A stretch of DNA of 47,702 nt from Gammaproteobacteria bacterium (GTDB lineage: Bacteria > Pseudomonadota > Gammaproteobacteria > Chromatiales > Chromatiaceae): contig JAGRGU010000004.1 of assembly GCA_020445335.1 (NCBI GenBank), forward strand, positions 16,076 to 63,777, written 5' to 3'. The position numbers and the translations under genes are program-made. The notes beneath the pieces are model-generated. The model did not search any database and had not been told where the DNA came from. It saw nothing but the letters and a program-made list of their open reading frames with translations. This document shows, piece by piece, positions 34,334 to 42,055 of this stretch. Position 1 is the first letter of the stretch; the number at the start of each line of letters is the position of its first letter.

Positions 34334-35179
34334 ATGTCGAGTGGAGTTCTGTATGTTGTGGCCACCCCAATCGGCAACCTGGGAGATCTTTCGCCGCGCG
34401 CTGTAGAGGTGCTTCGGCAGGTCGATCTGATCGGCGCCGAGGATACGCGACACAGCGTGCCGCTGCTGCAGCATTTCGGCATCTCGACCCGGCTGCAGTC
34501 GTTGCACGACCATAACGAACGCCAGCTGGTCGAGCAGTTGCTTGACAGGTTGCAGCAGGGCGATTCCATCGCCCTGATCTCCGACGCCGGAACGCCCCTG
34601 ATCAGCGACCCTGGTTTTCAGCTTGTCCGTGCCTGCCATCGGCAACATATCAGGGTTTCGCCTATTCCGGGTGCCTGTGCTGCGATAGCGGCCCTGTCGG
34701 CAGCCGGGATCGCTACTGACAGATTCCGTTTCGAGGGTTTTCCGCCGCGCACCCGGTCGGCGCGCCTGGGGTTCTACTCGGCGTTGGCGAACGAGAGCGC
34801 CACGCTTCTCTTCTACGAGTCGAGCCACCGGGTGAAGGAGTCGCTGCATGACATGCAGCAGGTGTTCGGTGCCGAGCGGCAGGCGGTTATCGCGCGCGAG
34901 TTGAGCAAGCTTCATGAAACCGTCATCAGCGCCACCCTCGCCGAGCTGAATGCGGTTCTGCAACGGGATGCGATGCAGTCGAAGGGGGAGTTCGTGCTGA
35001 TTCTGGAGGGTGCCGCCAGGAATCCGGGAGTGCTCTCCGCGGAGGCGGAAGGGATGTTGCGCATCCTATGCGAAAGCCTGCCGCTGAAGCAGGCGGCGCA
35101 ACTCACCGCGCGCATCACAGGTGAGCGCAAAAACCTGCTTTACCAAAGGGCGTTGCAACTCTCCGCCGACGAGCGCTGA
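34334..35179 (+). CDS. rsmI: 16S rRNA (cytidine-1402-2'-O)-methyltransferase RsmI
   Basis: A 281-residue tetrapyrrole-methylase-fold enzyme that 2'-O-methylates C1402 in the decoding centre of 16S rRNA. Motifs seen: LYVVATPIGNLGDLSPRAV, GAEDTRHS, ISDAGTPLISDPGFQLV, PIPGACAAIAALSAAG, FEGFPPR and FYESSHRV. The ATG at 34334 is used; GAGAGG lies about ten bases upstream. It is divergent from lpoA with 170 bases between the starts. A perfect hairpin follows the stop. No RNase P RNA was recognised next to it, although that RNA lies near rsmI in some relatives. Confidence 0.95.
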   Translation: MSSGVLYVVATPIGNLGDLSPRAVEVLRQVDLIGAEDTRHSVPLLQHFGISTRLQSLHDHNERQLVEQLLDRLQQGDSIALISDAGTPLISDPGFQLVRACHRQHIRVSPIPGACAAIAALSAAGIATDRFRFEGFPPRTRSARLGFYSALANESATLLFYESSHRVKESLHDMQQVFGAERQAVIARELSKLHETVISATLAELNAVLQRDAMQSKGEFVLILEGAARNPGVLSAEAEGMLRILCESLPLKQAAQLTARITGERKNLLYQRALQLSADER

Positions 35180-35200
35180 CCCGCAGTGGATATTTGAAAC

Positions 35201-35233
35201 AGCGCGGCCCCGGTTGTCAGCCGGGGCCGCGCT
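35201..35233. terminator. Hairpin between rsmI and hsp20
   Basis: Perfect 13-base arms AGCGCGGCCCCGG (35201-35213) and CCGGGGCCGCGCT (35221-35233) around a seven-base loop, between converging genes. The following T content is modest in both directions, so efficiency is uncertain. Confidence 0.65.
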
Positions 35234-35266
35234 GCTTCATCCGCCTTTTCCGGGGCGATTAGGTGC

Positions 35267-35704
35267 TTAGTGCTTGACCTCGATCCGACGCGGCTTCACC
35301 GCTTCGGTCTTGGGGATGCTCACCTCGAGCACGCCATCCTTGCCGGTCGCGGAGATACGCGTGCTATCCACGTTGTCGGGCAGCGCGAAGCGGCGATAGA
35401 AGCTGCCGTGCGAACGCTCGATGCGGGTGTAACCCTCCTTCTCTTCGCTCTTCTCGTGCTTGCGCTCACCCTTGATGGTGAGCACTCCGTTCTCCATGGA
35501 TACTTCGATATCCTCGGGTTTCACACCCGGAATATCCGCATGCAACAGGTAACGTCCTTCCTCCTCCTTGATGTCTACCGCCGGCAACCAGTCGCCGCCC
35601 TCGACCTGTGAATCATCGAACGAAAACCTGGGCCACTTCCCTTCGTCCATCTCTTTGCGCCATGAATTCATCATGCGCCATGGGTCTCTCAATACAAGTG
35701 TCAT
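35267..35704 (-). CDS. Small heat-shock protein (Hsp20 / alpha-crystallin family)
   Basis: A 145-residue ATP-independent holdase chaperone. The alpha-crystallin domain spans about residues 38-130: WLPAVDIKEEEGRYLLHADIPG (in part), VKPEDIEVSMENGVLTIKGER, the GSFYRRFALPDNVD stretch and the A-x-x-x-x-G-V-L-x-V motif (ATGKDGVLEVSIPK). The C-terminal tail ends in basic residues. The ATG at 35704 has an excellent AGGAGG six bases upstream. A longer in-frame start at 35749 would fall inside the predicted promoter and is rejected. The gene sits behind a strong sigma-32-type promoter. Confidence 0.95.
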   Translation of the reverse strand: MTLVLRDPWRMMNSWRKEMDEGKWPRFSFDDSQVEGGDWLPAVDIKEEEGRYLLHADIPGVKPEDIEVSMENGVLTIKGERKHEKSEEKEGYTRIERSHGSFYRRFALPDNVDSTRISATGKDGVLEVSIPKTEAVKPRRIEVKH

Positions 35705-35747
35705 TTCATACCTCCTTTGCTTGGTATGCCATCTTTTCCTGCTCATC

Positions 35748-35776
35748 ATATGGGAATGGGAGCAGAGAAAATCAAG
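35748..35776 (-). promoter_or_regulatory. Sigma-32 (heat-shock) promoter of hsp20
   Basis: On the minus strand, CTTGATT (35776-35770) is followed after 14 bases by TCCCATAT (35755-35748). The heat-shock consensus is CTTGAAA, 11-15 bases, CCCCATNT, so the -10 matches at seven of eight positions and the -35 at five of seven. Predicted transcription starts about 35-40 bases before the hsp20 ATG. Confidence 0.65.
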
Positions 35777-35878
35777 CGCACCAAACCAGCGGCGGTGCGA
35801 AATCTACGACTCCACCGGCAACATGGATCTGGTGGTGCGGCTATCGTTTTGCGTGAGCCGCAACGACAGGCGTGCTGA

Positions 35879-35977
35879 CTACTTGTTGGTTCGACGATAC
35901 CAGATGGACGAGAGAAGAAAACCGATGATGAAGACGACGGCGATAAGCGCCGAAAGGGTGAGTTTGTCGAAAATCAT
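35879..35977 (-). CDS. Putative 32-residue single-pass membrane protein
   Basis: A short frame of 32 codons plus TAG. The peptide begins MIFDKLTLSALIAVVFIIGF, continues with a hydrophobic LLSSIW and ends in YRRTNK. It would form one membrane helix (about residues 6-26) with a basic tail, consistent with an inner-membrane microprotein. GGAG lies about ten bases upstream of the ATG. Codon choice is ordinary. I recognise no family. It lies alone in the otherwise gene-free 450 bases between hsp20 and the PilZ gene. The evidence is the frame, the helix and a modest ribosome binding site only. Confidence 0.42.
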   Translation of the reverse strand: MIFDKLTLSALIAVVFIIGFLLSSIWYRRTNK

Positions 35978-36155
35978 AGTACTGCCACTCCAGGGAACTG
36001 CGGGTACTGCTGAGTGTTAGATGGTAAGGAAGAAGGGAAGCTGTTGACAGCCAATAATTGGCATCCTGATTGATACGACGCAATAGAGAGGGCGAAACTG
36101 CGCTCGGTTTGCCGGATCCCGCTTGTCTGTAAACGGGGGACGAAGGGTTGGAACA

Positions 36156-36518
36156 CTACGCCCCTCTCTGCCTGTTGGCTCTGCGCAGCATGAAATGTCG
36201 TCCACCGCCACGCGCCAGATGCATCATCGAACCGGACAGGTTTCTGAACAGTTCGGCTTGCCTCTGCTGGAACATCACACCGATGCAGTCGTTGTTGCTG
36301 TGGGTTACCACGGCGGGGATGCACCAGCTTTGTGCGTGGTGCTGCACCTCGATCGTTACTCGTGCACCGGGCTGGAAAAGCTGCGCGTCGTTCGCGAGCA
36401 GCATGCCGTCAGGCGTCAGGTTGCGCACCTGGTAAGTGCGGTTTTTACGTCCAGGTTGACAAAGATCCACCGCCAGTGAGATAGATTGCCTCCGGTCTGC
36501 GCGTCTTTCGTACTGCAT
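36156..36518 (-). CDS. PilZ domain protein (c-di-GMP binding)
   Basis: A 120-residue single-domain PilZ protein, a cytoplasmic receptor type for cyclic di-GMP. The binding signature is present: ERRADRR near the start gives RxxxR (R5/R9 and R6/R10), and N33-L-T-P-D-G38 gives the N-x-S/T-x-x-G loop. Later strands include ARVTIEVQ, PAVVTHSNNDCIGVMF and QAELFRNL. The last 25 residues are basic. The target is unknown; surface attachment or motility control is usual for the family. It is not near any recognised diguanylate cyclase. Confidence 0.82.
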   Translation of the reverse strand: MQYERRADRRQSISLAVDLCQPGRKNRTYQVRNLTPDGMLLANDAQLFQPGARVTIEVQHHAQSWCIPAVVTHSNNDCIGVMFQQRQAELFRNLSGSMMHLARGGGRHFMLRRANRQRGA

Positions 36519-36677
36519 CTTCCACCCCTGGCCGGCGTTGATCGGTGATCGGCTGTCACGAGCCTGCTGCTTCTCCGCCAGGCTCGCCAGGGTATCGGTT
36601 ATCAGCAGGGGATCTTTAGGTGTAAATCCGAAATGAACGGCAGATCCGGGTGATCAGCGAATCACTCTGATTGAACG

Positions 36678-37733
36678 CTACTCCTTCAGCGCCAGCGAAA
36701 TGGCTTCGGCAAGCTCCTTTTCGAAATCCTCCCTGATCGTGACACGGCGACCATTGACGAAGAATGCTGGTGTACTGTCGATGCCGAGACGCAACCCCTC
36801 AGCCTTGGACTTTGCAATCTTTTCGGCGGTGCTGCCGTCGGCGATGCAGGCAGCGAAATCTGCTTTGTCCAGTCCGATACGCTCTGCCAGCTGCTCGGGT
36901 GATTTCAGTGACAACGAACTCTGCAGCGCGAAAGCGGCCTCGTGATAAGCCCAGTAGTGCCCCTGCCGGTCGGCACAGACGGCTCCCTCGGCAACGCGGG
37001 TCGAGATGCCCGAGCGATTTATCGGAAAATCCATGAAGACAACGCGCAGCTTTTCACCGAACCGCTCCCGAAGCCGGGCCATGGCCTGGGATGCCGTTTT
37101 GCAGTGCGGGCACTGGTAGTCGGCAAACTCGACGACCTCCACCGGCGCGAACTCGGAGCCCCTGCTCGGGTAATCCTGGGTATCGATCATCGCGATCGGC
37201 GGTTGCGGCATATCCAGCAGCACCTGATACCGCTGCTGCTGCCGCAGCGCGTCAATCAGGCTGGCGCGGTTACGGATTACCTGCTGCTGTATCAGATAGC
37301 TGGCAAGCTGGGATTTTATCTCTTCGTAAGGTGCCGAGATCTGCGCCTTGTTGGCTTGGTAGAAAGTCTTCAGGCTCTCTTCGCTCGGCTGCTCTATCCG
37401 CAGCAGTTCAAGGGCCAGTTTATCGCGGTCGATGTTTCTGCGTGCCGCTTCCTGGTCGATGTGGATCTGCCAGAGCGCGTTGTCGAGGATCAGTTTGCGT
37501 GCTTCGAACTGTTTCAGTTCCAGTTCGTACCAGCTCTGGCGTTCGCTGGGCCGGAGGTCATCGAAGAGGTAAGACCTGCCATCATACTGAAACAGTGCGC
37601 GCTGCCCATTCGATTCGCCACCACAGCCGACCGATCTCTTCTCCACCGTGTTGTCGCTGCACTCGGTGGCGGCGAGTGGCATTGCTGACAGCGCCAGGAA
37701 AACGACAAACAGTAGGCGGGGCAGGTGCGGCAT
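36678..37733 (-). CDS. DsbA-like periplasmic thiol oxidoreductase with N-terminal helical domain
   Basis: A 351-residue exported protein. A signal peptide (LLFVVFLALSAMPLAA) covers residues 1-22. Residues about 50-170 are helical and resemble the SurA-type N-terminal region. The C-terminal thioredoxin/DsbA-fold domain (about 190-350) has the CPHC active site at C208-C211 in EFADYQCPHCKTAS and the cis-proline segment DSTPAFFVNGRRV. CPHC is the strongly oxidising DsbA-type motif. There are also three cysteines in the mature N terminus (near 25 and 37) and in VCADRQG. It could introduce or rearrange disulfides in exported proteins. It is separated from sodB by 183 bases. Confidence 0.85.
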   Translation of the reverse strand: MPHLPRLLFVVFLALSAMPLAATECSDNTVEKRSVGCGGESNGQRALFQYDGRSYLFDDLRPSERQSWYELELKQFEARKLILDNALWQIHIDQEAARRNIDRDKLALELLRIEQPSEESLKTFYQANKAQISAPYEEIKSQLASYLIQQQVIRNRASLIDALRQQQRYQVLLDMPQPPIAMIDTQDYPSRGSEFAPVEVVEFADYQCPHCKTASQAMARLRERFGEKLRVVFMDFPINRSGISTRVAEGAVCADRQGHYWAYHEAAFALQSSLSLKSPEQLAERIGLDKADFAACIADGSTAEKIAKSKAEGLRLGIDSTPAFFVNGRRVTIREDFEKELAEAISLALKE

Positions 37734-37849
37734 GGGCTTACACTCCCTAAATATTTCGTTGGTGTTGCGCCGAGGGGCGCGATTGTGGCGCTATTCTCGG
37801 TCAATACAGTCGCCGGCACCAGTCCCCCTGGTGCTCCCGTGCTGAGACG

Positions 37850-37884
37850 AAAAAGCCGTTCGGTGATGAACCGAACGGCTTTTT
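37850..37884 (-). terminator. Intrinsic terminator of sodB
   Basis: Perfect 15-base arms AAAAAGCCGTTCGGT (37850-37864) and ACCGAACGGCTTTTT (37870-37884) with a five-base loop. Transcripts from sodB run leftward into it and then into a U-run, so it is a textbook intrinsic terminator 32 bases past the sodB stop. Confidence 0.92.
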
Positions 37885-37916
37885 TCCAGCGGATACAGTT
37901 ACCGCTCGGTTATTGT

Positions 37917-38498
37917 TCAGGCAGAAAAGTTGGCGGCAACGAAATCCCAGTTGATCAGCTTCCAGATCTCCTCGAGATATTTGGGACGCGCATTGCGAAA
38001 ATCGATGTAGTAAGCGTGCTCCCAGACATCAACCGTCAGCAGCGGGGTCTTGCCATCGGTCATGGGGTTGCCCGCGTTGGAGGTGTTGACGATCTCGACG
38101 CCACCTGCACCGTTCTTCACCAGCCAGGTCCAGCCGGAGCCGAAATTGGTGGCAGCGGAGGTCGAGAAAGCTTTCTTGAACTCGTCGAAGGAGCCAAAGG
38201 CCTGGTCGATTGCGGCCGCCAGTTCGCCACCGGGAGCGCCACCGCCGTTGGGGCTGAGGCAGTTCCAGTAAAAGGTGTGGTTCCATACCTGTGCTGCGTT
38301 GTTGAAAATACCGCCCGAGGATTTCATGACGATCTCTTCGAGCGAGGCGTTCTCGAACTCGGTGCCCGGGATCAGGTTGTTCAGATTGGTGACATAGGTC
38401 TGGTGGTGCTTGTCGTGATGAAACTCCAGTGTTTCCTGCGAAATGGTGGGTTCCAGTGCATTCTTTTCGTAGGGCAGGTCAGGCAGTTGGTGCGCCAT
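37917..38498 (-). CDS. sodB: Superoxide dismutase [Fe]
   Basis: A 193-residue Fe-type superoxide dismutase that converts superoxide to oxygen and hydrogen peroxide in the cytoplasm. Metal ligands are H27, H74, D157 and H161 (in [17 protein letters not shown] and DVWEHAYY). The [10 protein letters not shown] stretch, with Gln at 70, is characteristic of iron rather than manganese enzymes. Length is the same as in E. coli SodB (193). It is divergent from the HDOD gene across 272 bases and ends at its own strong terminator. Confidence 0.96.
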   Translation of the reverse strand: MAHQLPDLPYEKNALEPTISQETLEFHHDKHHQTYVTNLNNLIPGTEFENASLEEIVMKSSGGIFNNAAQVWNHTFYWNCLSPNGGGAPGGELAAAIDQAFGSFDEFKKAFSTSAATNFGSGWTWLVKNGAGGVEIVNTSNAGNPMTDGKTPLLTVDVWEHAYYIDFRNARPKYLEEIWKLINWDFVAANFSA

Positions 38499-38770
38499 GG
38501 TGTAAGTGACTCCTCAGTCTGGTTTCGTTGACGAAATAATAACTGACTGTATTGCTCGGTAATAGTGGCTGGCATTCTAGATCGCGTCTCTCGCCAATGC
38601 AAGATAAAGGCATCTTCGTTGTGGTATTGGGCCTGCTCCACAATCCGTCCAAAACGATAATATCCTCTTTCCCGCTGTCACGGTGGAATTAAAGTTCTCC
38701 CTTGGCAGCCGATAGCTGAGTTGAGAGTGAACAAGATCTTTTTCCAACATGATCGGAGGCTTGCGCGAGG

Positions 38771-39634
38771 ATGTCCACAGTTTGGGAGCAGGTAACAGCA
38801 GGGGCGAAGCTGGTCTCCCTGCCCGATCTATACATTCGTCTCAGAGCGGTGTTGGACGATCCCGATTTCGCCATGGCCGACGTTGCACAAGTGATCGGCA
38901 CCGACCCGGGAATGACGACACGGCTGCTGCGGATAGTCAACAGCGCCTTCTTCGGCCTCTCCGCCAATATCGAAACGGTAACCAGGGCAACCAGCCTGCT
39001 GGGTACGCAGCAGGTGCATGATCTGGTGCTGGCGACCTCGGTTGCGGAGACATTCCAGGGCGTCTCCAGTGATCAGATCGATATGGCCGAATTCTGGCGC
39101 CGCAGCGTACGCTGCGGAGTTGTGGCGCGCCTTTTGGCGGAGTCGTGCAATGTGCTCGACAGCGAGCGGCTGTTCGTTGCTGGCCTGCTGCGCGAGATCG
39201 GTCACCTGATCATGTACCAGACGGTGCCGGAACTGGCACTCGCGGCCATGCGCCAGGCAGAAGAGCGAGACCAGCCGTTGTTCGAAGCGGAGCGTGACCT
39301 GATCGGTCTCGATTACGCGCGGGTCGGCGGCATGCTGATGCGTCAGTGGAATCTGCCCAAACCGCTGATCCACGCCACCGAATTTCATACCGAGCCAGCG
39401 AGGGCAACGGAAAACTCGCTGGAGACCTCGATCATCCATCTGGCGGCGGCGATGACCGATAGTGCAGACGGCGGCGACAAGGCTGACAACTGGCCGAGCC
39501 GGGTGGATGCGGTGGCCTGGGATGTCACCAGCCTGAAGGTCGCGCAGTGCGTCGAATGCATGGAGAGAGCGGAGGTGCAGTTCGATCGCGTCATGGAGCT
39601 GATCTTTCCACAGCCCGGACGCGCATTCGCCTGA
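38771..39634 (+). CDS. HDOD domain signalling protein
   Basis: A 287-residue protein made mostly of an HDOD domain (about residues 10-205), a divergent HD-like fold without the metal-binding HD pair. Signatures: LPDLYIRLRAVLDDPD, VAQVIGTDPGMTTRLLRIVNSAFFG, TVTRATSLLGTQQVHDLVLATS and AGLLREIGHLIMY. HDOD proteins often link second-messenger signalling to downstream targets such as motility; no specific role is deducible. It converges with pgl, with 22 bases between the stops. The region 38499-38770 upstream holds AT-rich stretches that should include the sodB and HDOD promoters. Confidence 0.88.
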   Translation: MSTVWEQVTAGAKLVSLPDLYIRLRAVLDDPDFAMADVAQVIGTDPGMTTRLLRIVNSAFFGLSANIETVTRATSLLGTQQVHDLVLATSVAETFQGVSSDQIDMAEFWRRSVRCGVVARLLAESCNVLDSERLFVAGLLREIGHLIMYQTVPELALAAMRQAEERDQPLFEAERDLIGLDYARVGGMLMRQWNLPKPLIHATEFHTEPARATENSLETSIIHLAAAMTDSADGGDKADNWPSRVDAVAWDVTSLKVAQCVECMERAEVQFDRVMELIFPQPGRAFA

Positions 39635-39656
39635 AGCGCCGCTCCGACTCCACAGG

Positions 39657-40325
39657 CTAGCCCCAGGCTGAAAGATCCACCAGCCGCTCGACGCTGTCGA
39701 AGGCGGTAACGGCAGCAGCCGGAATCGGCGCGTTGTCCCGCCAGCGTCTGACCGCCTCCCGTTTTCCTTCGCCGCTGATCAGATAGAGCAGATGATGGCA
39801 GTTCGACAGCGCCGCCGCGTTCAGGCTGACCCGCTCGGCAGGTGGCTTGGGGGCGTCGCGGATGGCGACGACGTCGGCGCTTCCGTCAAGTGCGCTCCCG
39901 GGAAAGAGACTCGCGGTATGTCCATCCTCGCCCAGTCCCAGCAGTACAAGATCGAAGGGATAGACCTCGACCAGCATGGCCGAGTAGCTTCGCGCTGCCG
40001 CCTCCGCCCCGAGATGCGCCGGGATCGGGTGTATCTGCCTGGCGGGTACCGGCACGCGCGCCAGCAGCGAGCGCTCGGCCATCAGGCTGTTGCGTTGCGG
40101 GTCCCGCGCCGGCAGGCAGCGCTCGTCGCCGAAATAGATGTGCCAATTGCACCAGTCGCTGTCGCTTTCGGCGAGCAGACGATAACAGGCATCGGGCGTC
40201 GATCCGCCCGCGAGGACCAGCTTGAAGGCGCCGCGCATTTCGATCGCTTGCGCTGCGAAACGCAGGATGCGCTCGCACCCCCGTATCGCGAGATCATCCG
40301 CATCGCGGCACAGCGTCCAGATCAT
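39657..40325 (-). CDS. pgl: 6-phosphogluconolactonase
   Basis: A 222-residue DevB/SOL-type lactonase that opens 6-phosphogluconolactone in the oxidative pentose phosphate pathway. Motifs: FKLVLAGGSTPDACYRLLA, WHIYFGDERCLPARDPQRNS and VLLGLGEDGHTASLFPGS, which holds the family's catalytic region. The start overlaps the zwf stop (ATGA), so translation is coupled with the enzyme making its substrate. Confidence 0.95.
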   Translation of the reverse strand: MIWTLCRDADDLAIRGCERILRFAAQAIEMRGAFKLVLAGGSTPDACYRLLAESDSDWCNWHIYFGDERCLPARDPQRNSLMAERSLLARVPVPARQIHPIPAHLGAEAAARSYSAMLVEVYPFDLVLLGLGEDGHTASLFPGSALDGSADVVAIRDAPKPPAERVSLNAAALSNCHHLLYLISGEGKREAVRRWRDNAPIPAAAVTAFDSVERLVDLSAWG

Positions 40326-41815
40326 TTGCGCACGGGATCGAGGCTGTGGCGCCAGAGATGCTCTTCGCTGTCGAAAAGCCGTCGACTCTCTTCCGGCCCC
40401 CAGCTTCCGGCGGCATAGCTGGCGACCGGCCCCGGCGCCTCGCGCCAGTGGTGCAGAATCGGCTCCAGTATCTGCCAGGCCTGATCCACTTCGTCGTAAC
40501 GCAGGAACAGCGACCGGTCGCCTTCGATGGCATCCAGCAGCAGCGCTTCGTAGGCGTCGATAGGTGCTTCATCCACGCCGCGCAGTCCTGCGTCGAGGCT
40601 GGTCTGGCGTGTCGTCAAATCGAGGCCGGGCTCCTTTACCGTGATCTCGATACGCAGGCAGTCACAAGGCTGAATTCCCAGCAGCAGCCAGTTGGCGCGT
40701 TGACTCTGCACCGCGGTGCCGCGGAAAAACTGCTGCGGCGGCTGGCGGAAACGTATCGAGATCAGCGAGCTGCGCTGCGACATGCGTTTGCCGGTGCGCA
40801 GATAGAAGGGCACCCCCCGCCAGCGCCAGTTGTCGATGTAGAGCTTGAGCGCGGCGTAGGTTTCGGTGGTGCTGCCGACGTCCACGTCTGCCTCCTGCAG
40901 ATAGCCGGGCACCGTTGCGCCAGCTATGCTGCCGGCAGCGTACTGGGCGCGATAAGCGTGTTTGTCGATCTCGCCGTCGGCGAAAGGGCGTATCGATTTG
41001 AGCACTTTGACCTTCTCATCTCGCAGTGCTTCGGCTTCCATGGATACCGGCGGCTCCATCGCCACCAGCGTCAGCAGTTGCAGCAGATGGCTCTGGATCA
41101 TATCGCGTAGCGCGCCGGTGCCCTCGTAGAACCGGCCGCGACCGCCGATGCCCAGCGCCTCCGAATGGGTAATCTGCACGTGGTCGATATAGTTTCTGTT
41201 CCAGAGCGGTTCCAGCATGGTGTTGGCAAAGCGGAACACGAGCACATTCTGCACCGTGCCTTTCCCCAGATAGTGATCGATGCGGTAGACCTGCTCCTCT
41301 CGCAGATGTCGACCGAGTATCCTCTGCAGTGCCCGCGCGCTCTTCAGGTCGGAGCCGAAGGGTTTCTCCACCACCAGGCGTCGCCAATAATCCTGCTCGG
41401 CGAAAAGCCCGGCCTCTCCCAGTCCTGCGATCACCGGACCGAAATGATCCGGGCCGATCGCCAGATAGAAGACCGCATTTTCCGGGTAGGTCTGGCCCTC
41501 GGCGAGGGTTTGCGCCAGCCGGCGGTAGAACCCATCGTTCTTCAGGTCACCCTGCAGATAGTCGATTCGCGCCAGGAATCGTGCCAGCTCCGCGGCATCC
41601 GCCGCCTCGGGTCTGCGCTCGACAATCCAGTTTTCGACTTTGCTGCGGCAGTCCAGGTGATCCCAGTCGCTCCGCCCCAGCGCCAGGATGCGGCTGGCCG
41701 GGTGCAGTTTGCCGGCGAGATCGAGCTGGTAAAGCGCCGGCATCAGCTTGATGCGCGAAAGATTGCCGGTTGCGCCGAAGATGATGTAGCTGCACGGGGT
41801 GTTGTCGTCGCTCAT
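40322..41815 (-). CDS. zwf: Glucose-6-phosphate 1-dehydrogenase
   Basis: A 497-residue NAD(P)-dependent dehydrogenase, first step of the oxidative pentose phosphate pathway. The Rossmann motif is IIFGATGNLSRIKLMPALY at 11-29. EKPFGSD is at 150-156. The substrate-binding and catalytic stretch is RIDHYLGKG at 178-186, with the catalytic His-containing helices following (VQITHSEALGI). The usual signature is DHYLGK followed by Glu, Gln or Lys; here residue 186 is Gly, a departure worth noting. The remaining blocks and length are normal. It is the first gene of the zwf-pgl pair and divergent from the amidotransferase gene across 240 bases. Confidence 0.94.
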   Translation of the reverse strand: MSDDNTPCSYIIFGATGNLSRIKLMPALYQLDLAGKLHPASRILALGRSDWDHLDCRSKVENWIVERRPEAADAAELARFLARIDYLQGDLKNDGFYRRLAQTLAEGQTYPENAVFYLAIGPDHFGPVIAGLGEAGLFAEQDYWRRLVVEKPFGSDLKSARALQRILGRHLREEQVYRIDHYLGKGTVQNVLVFRFANTMLEPLWNRNYIDHVQITHSEALGIGGRGRFYEGTGALRDMIQSHLLQLLTLVAMEPPVSMEAEALRDEKVKVLKSIRPFADGEIDKHAYRAQYAAGSIAGATVPGYLQEADVDVGSTTETYAALKLYIDNWRWRGVPFYLRTGKRMSQRSSLISIRFRQPPQQFFRGTAVQSQRANWLLLGIQPCDCLRIEITVKEPGLDLTTRQTSLDAGLRGVDEAPIDAYEALLLDAIEGDRSLFLRYDEVDQAWQILEPILHHWREAPGPVASYAAGSWGPEESRRLFDSEEHLWRHSLDPVRK

Positions 41816-42055
41816 GGGGGTCGCTTATCTCTAATTTGGTGAAGCGGTGGCCGCGATGGCAGCAAGTTCCGGGGCGGCTCCTGCGCTTGCCGCTGGACCG
41901 AATGCAGGCGTTCTCCAGCTTGCCGTCGTCCATGCACTGTGGGCGCCGTCGGTCACCCGCCGGGATCCAACGCCGGGAGAGTATGGCATAATTCGCGCTG
42001 TCTATTTCCGTTGCCCGGCGTCGTCCGGACAATCTACTGCAGGAGTGGCGGAGCG

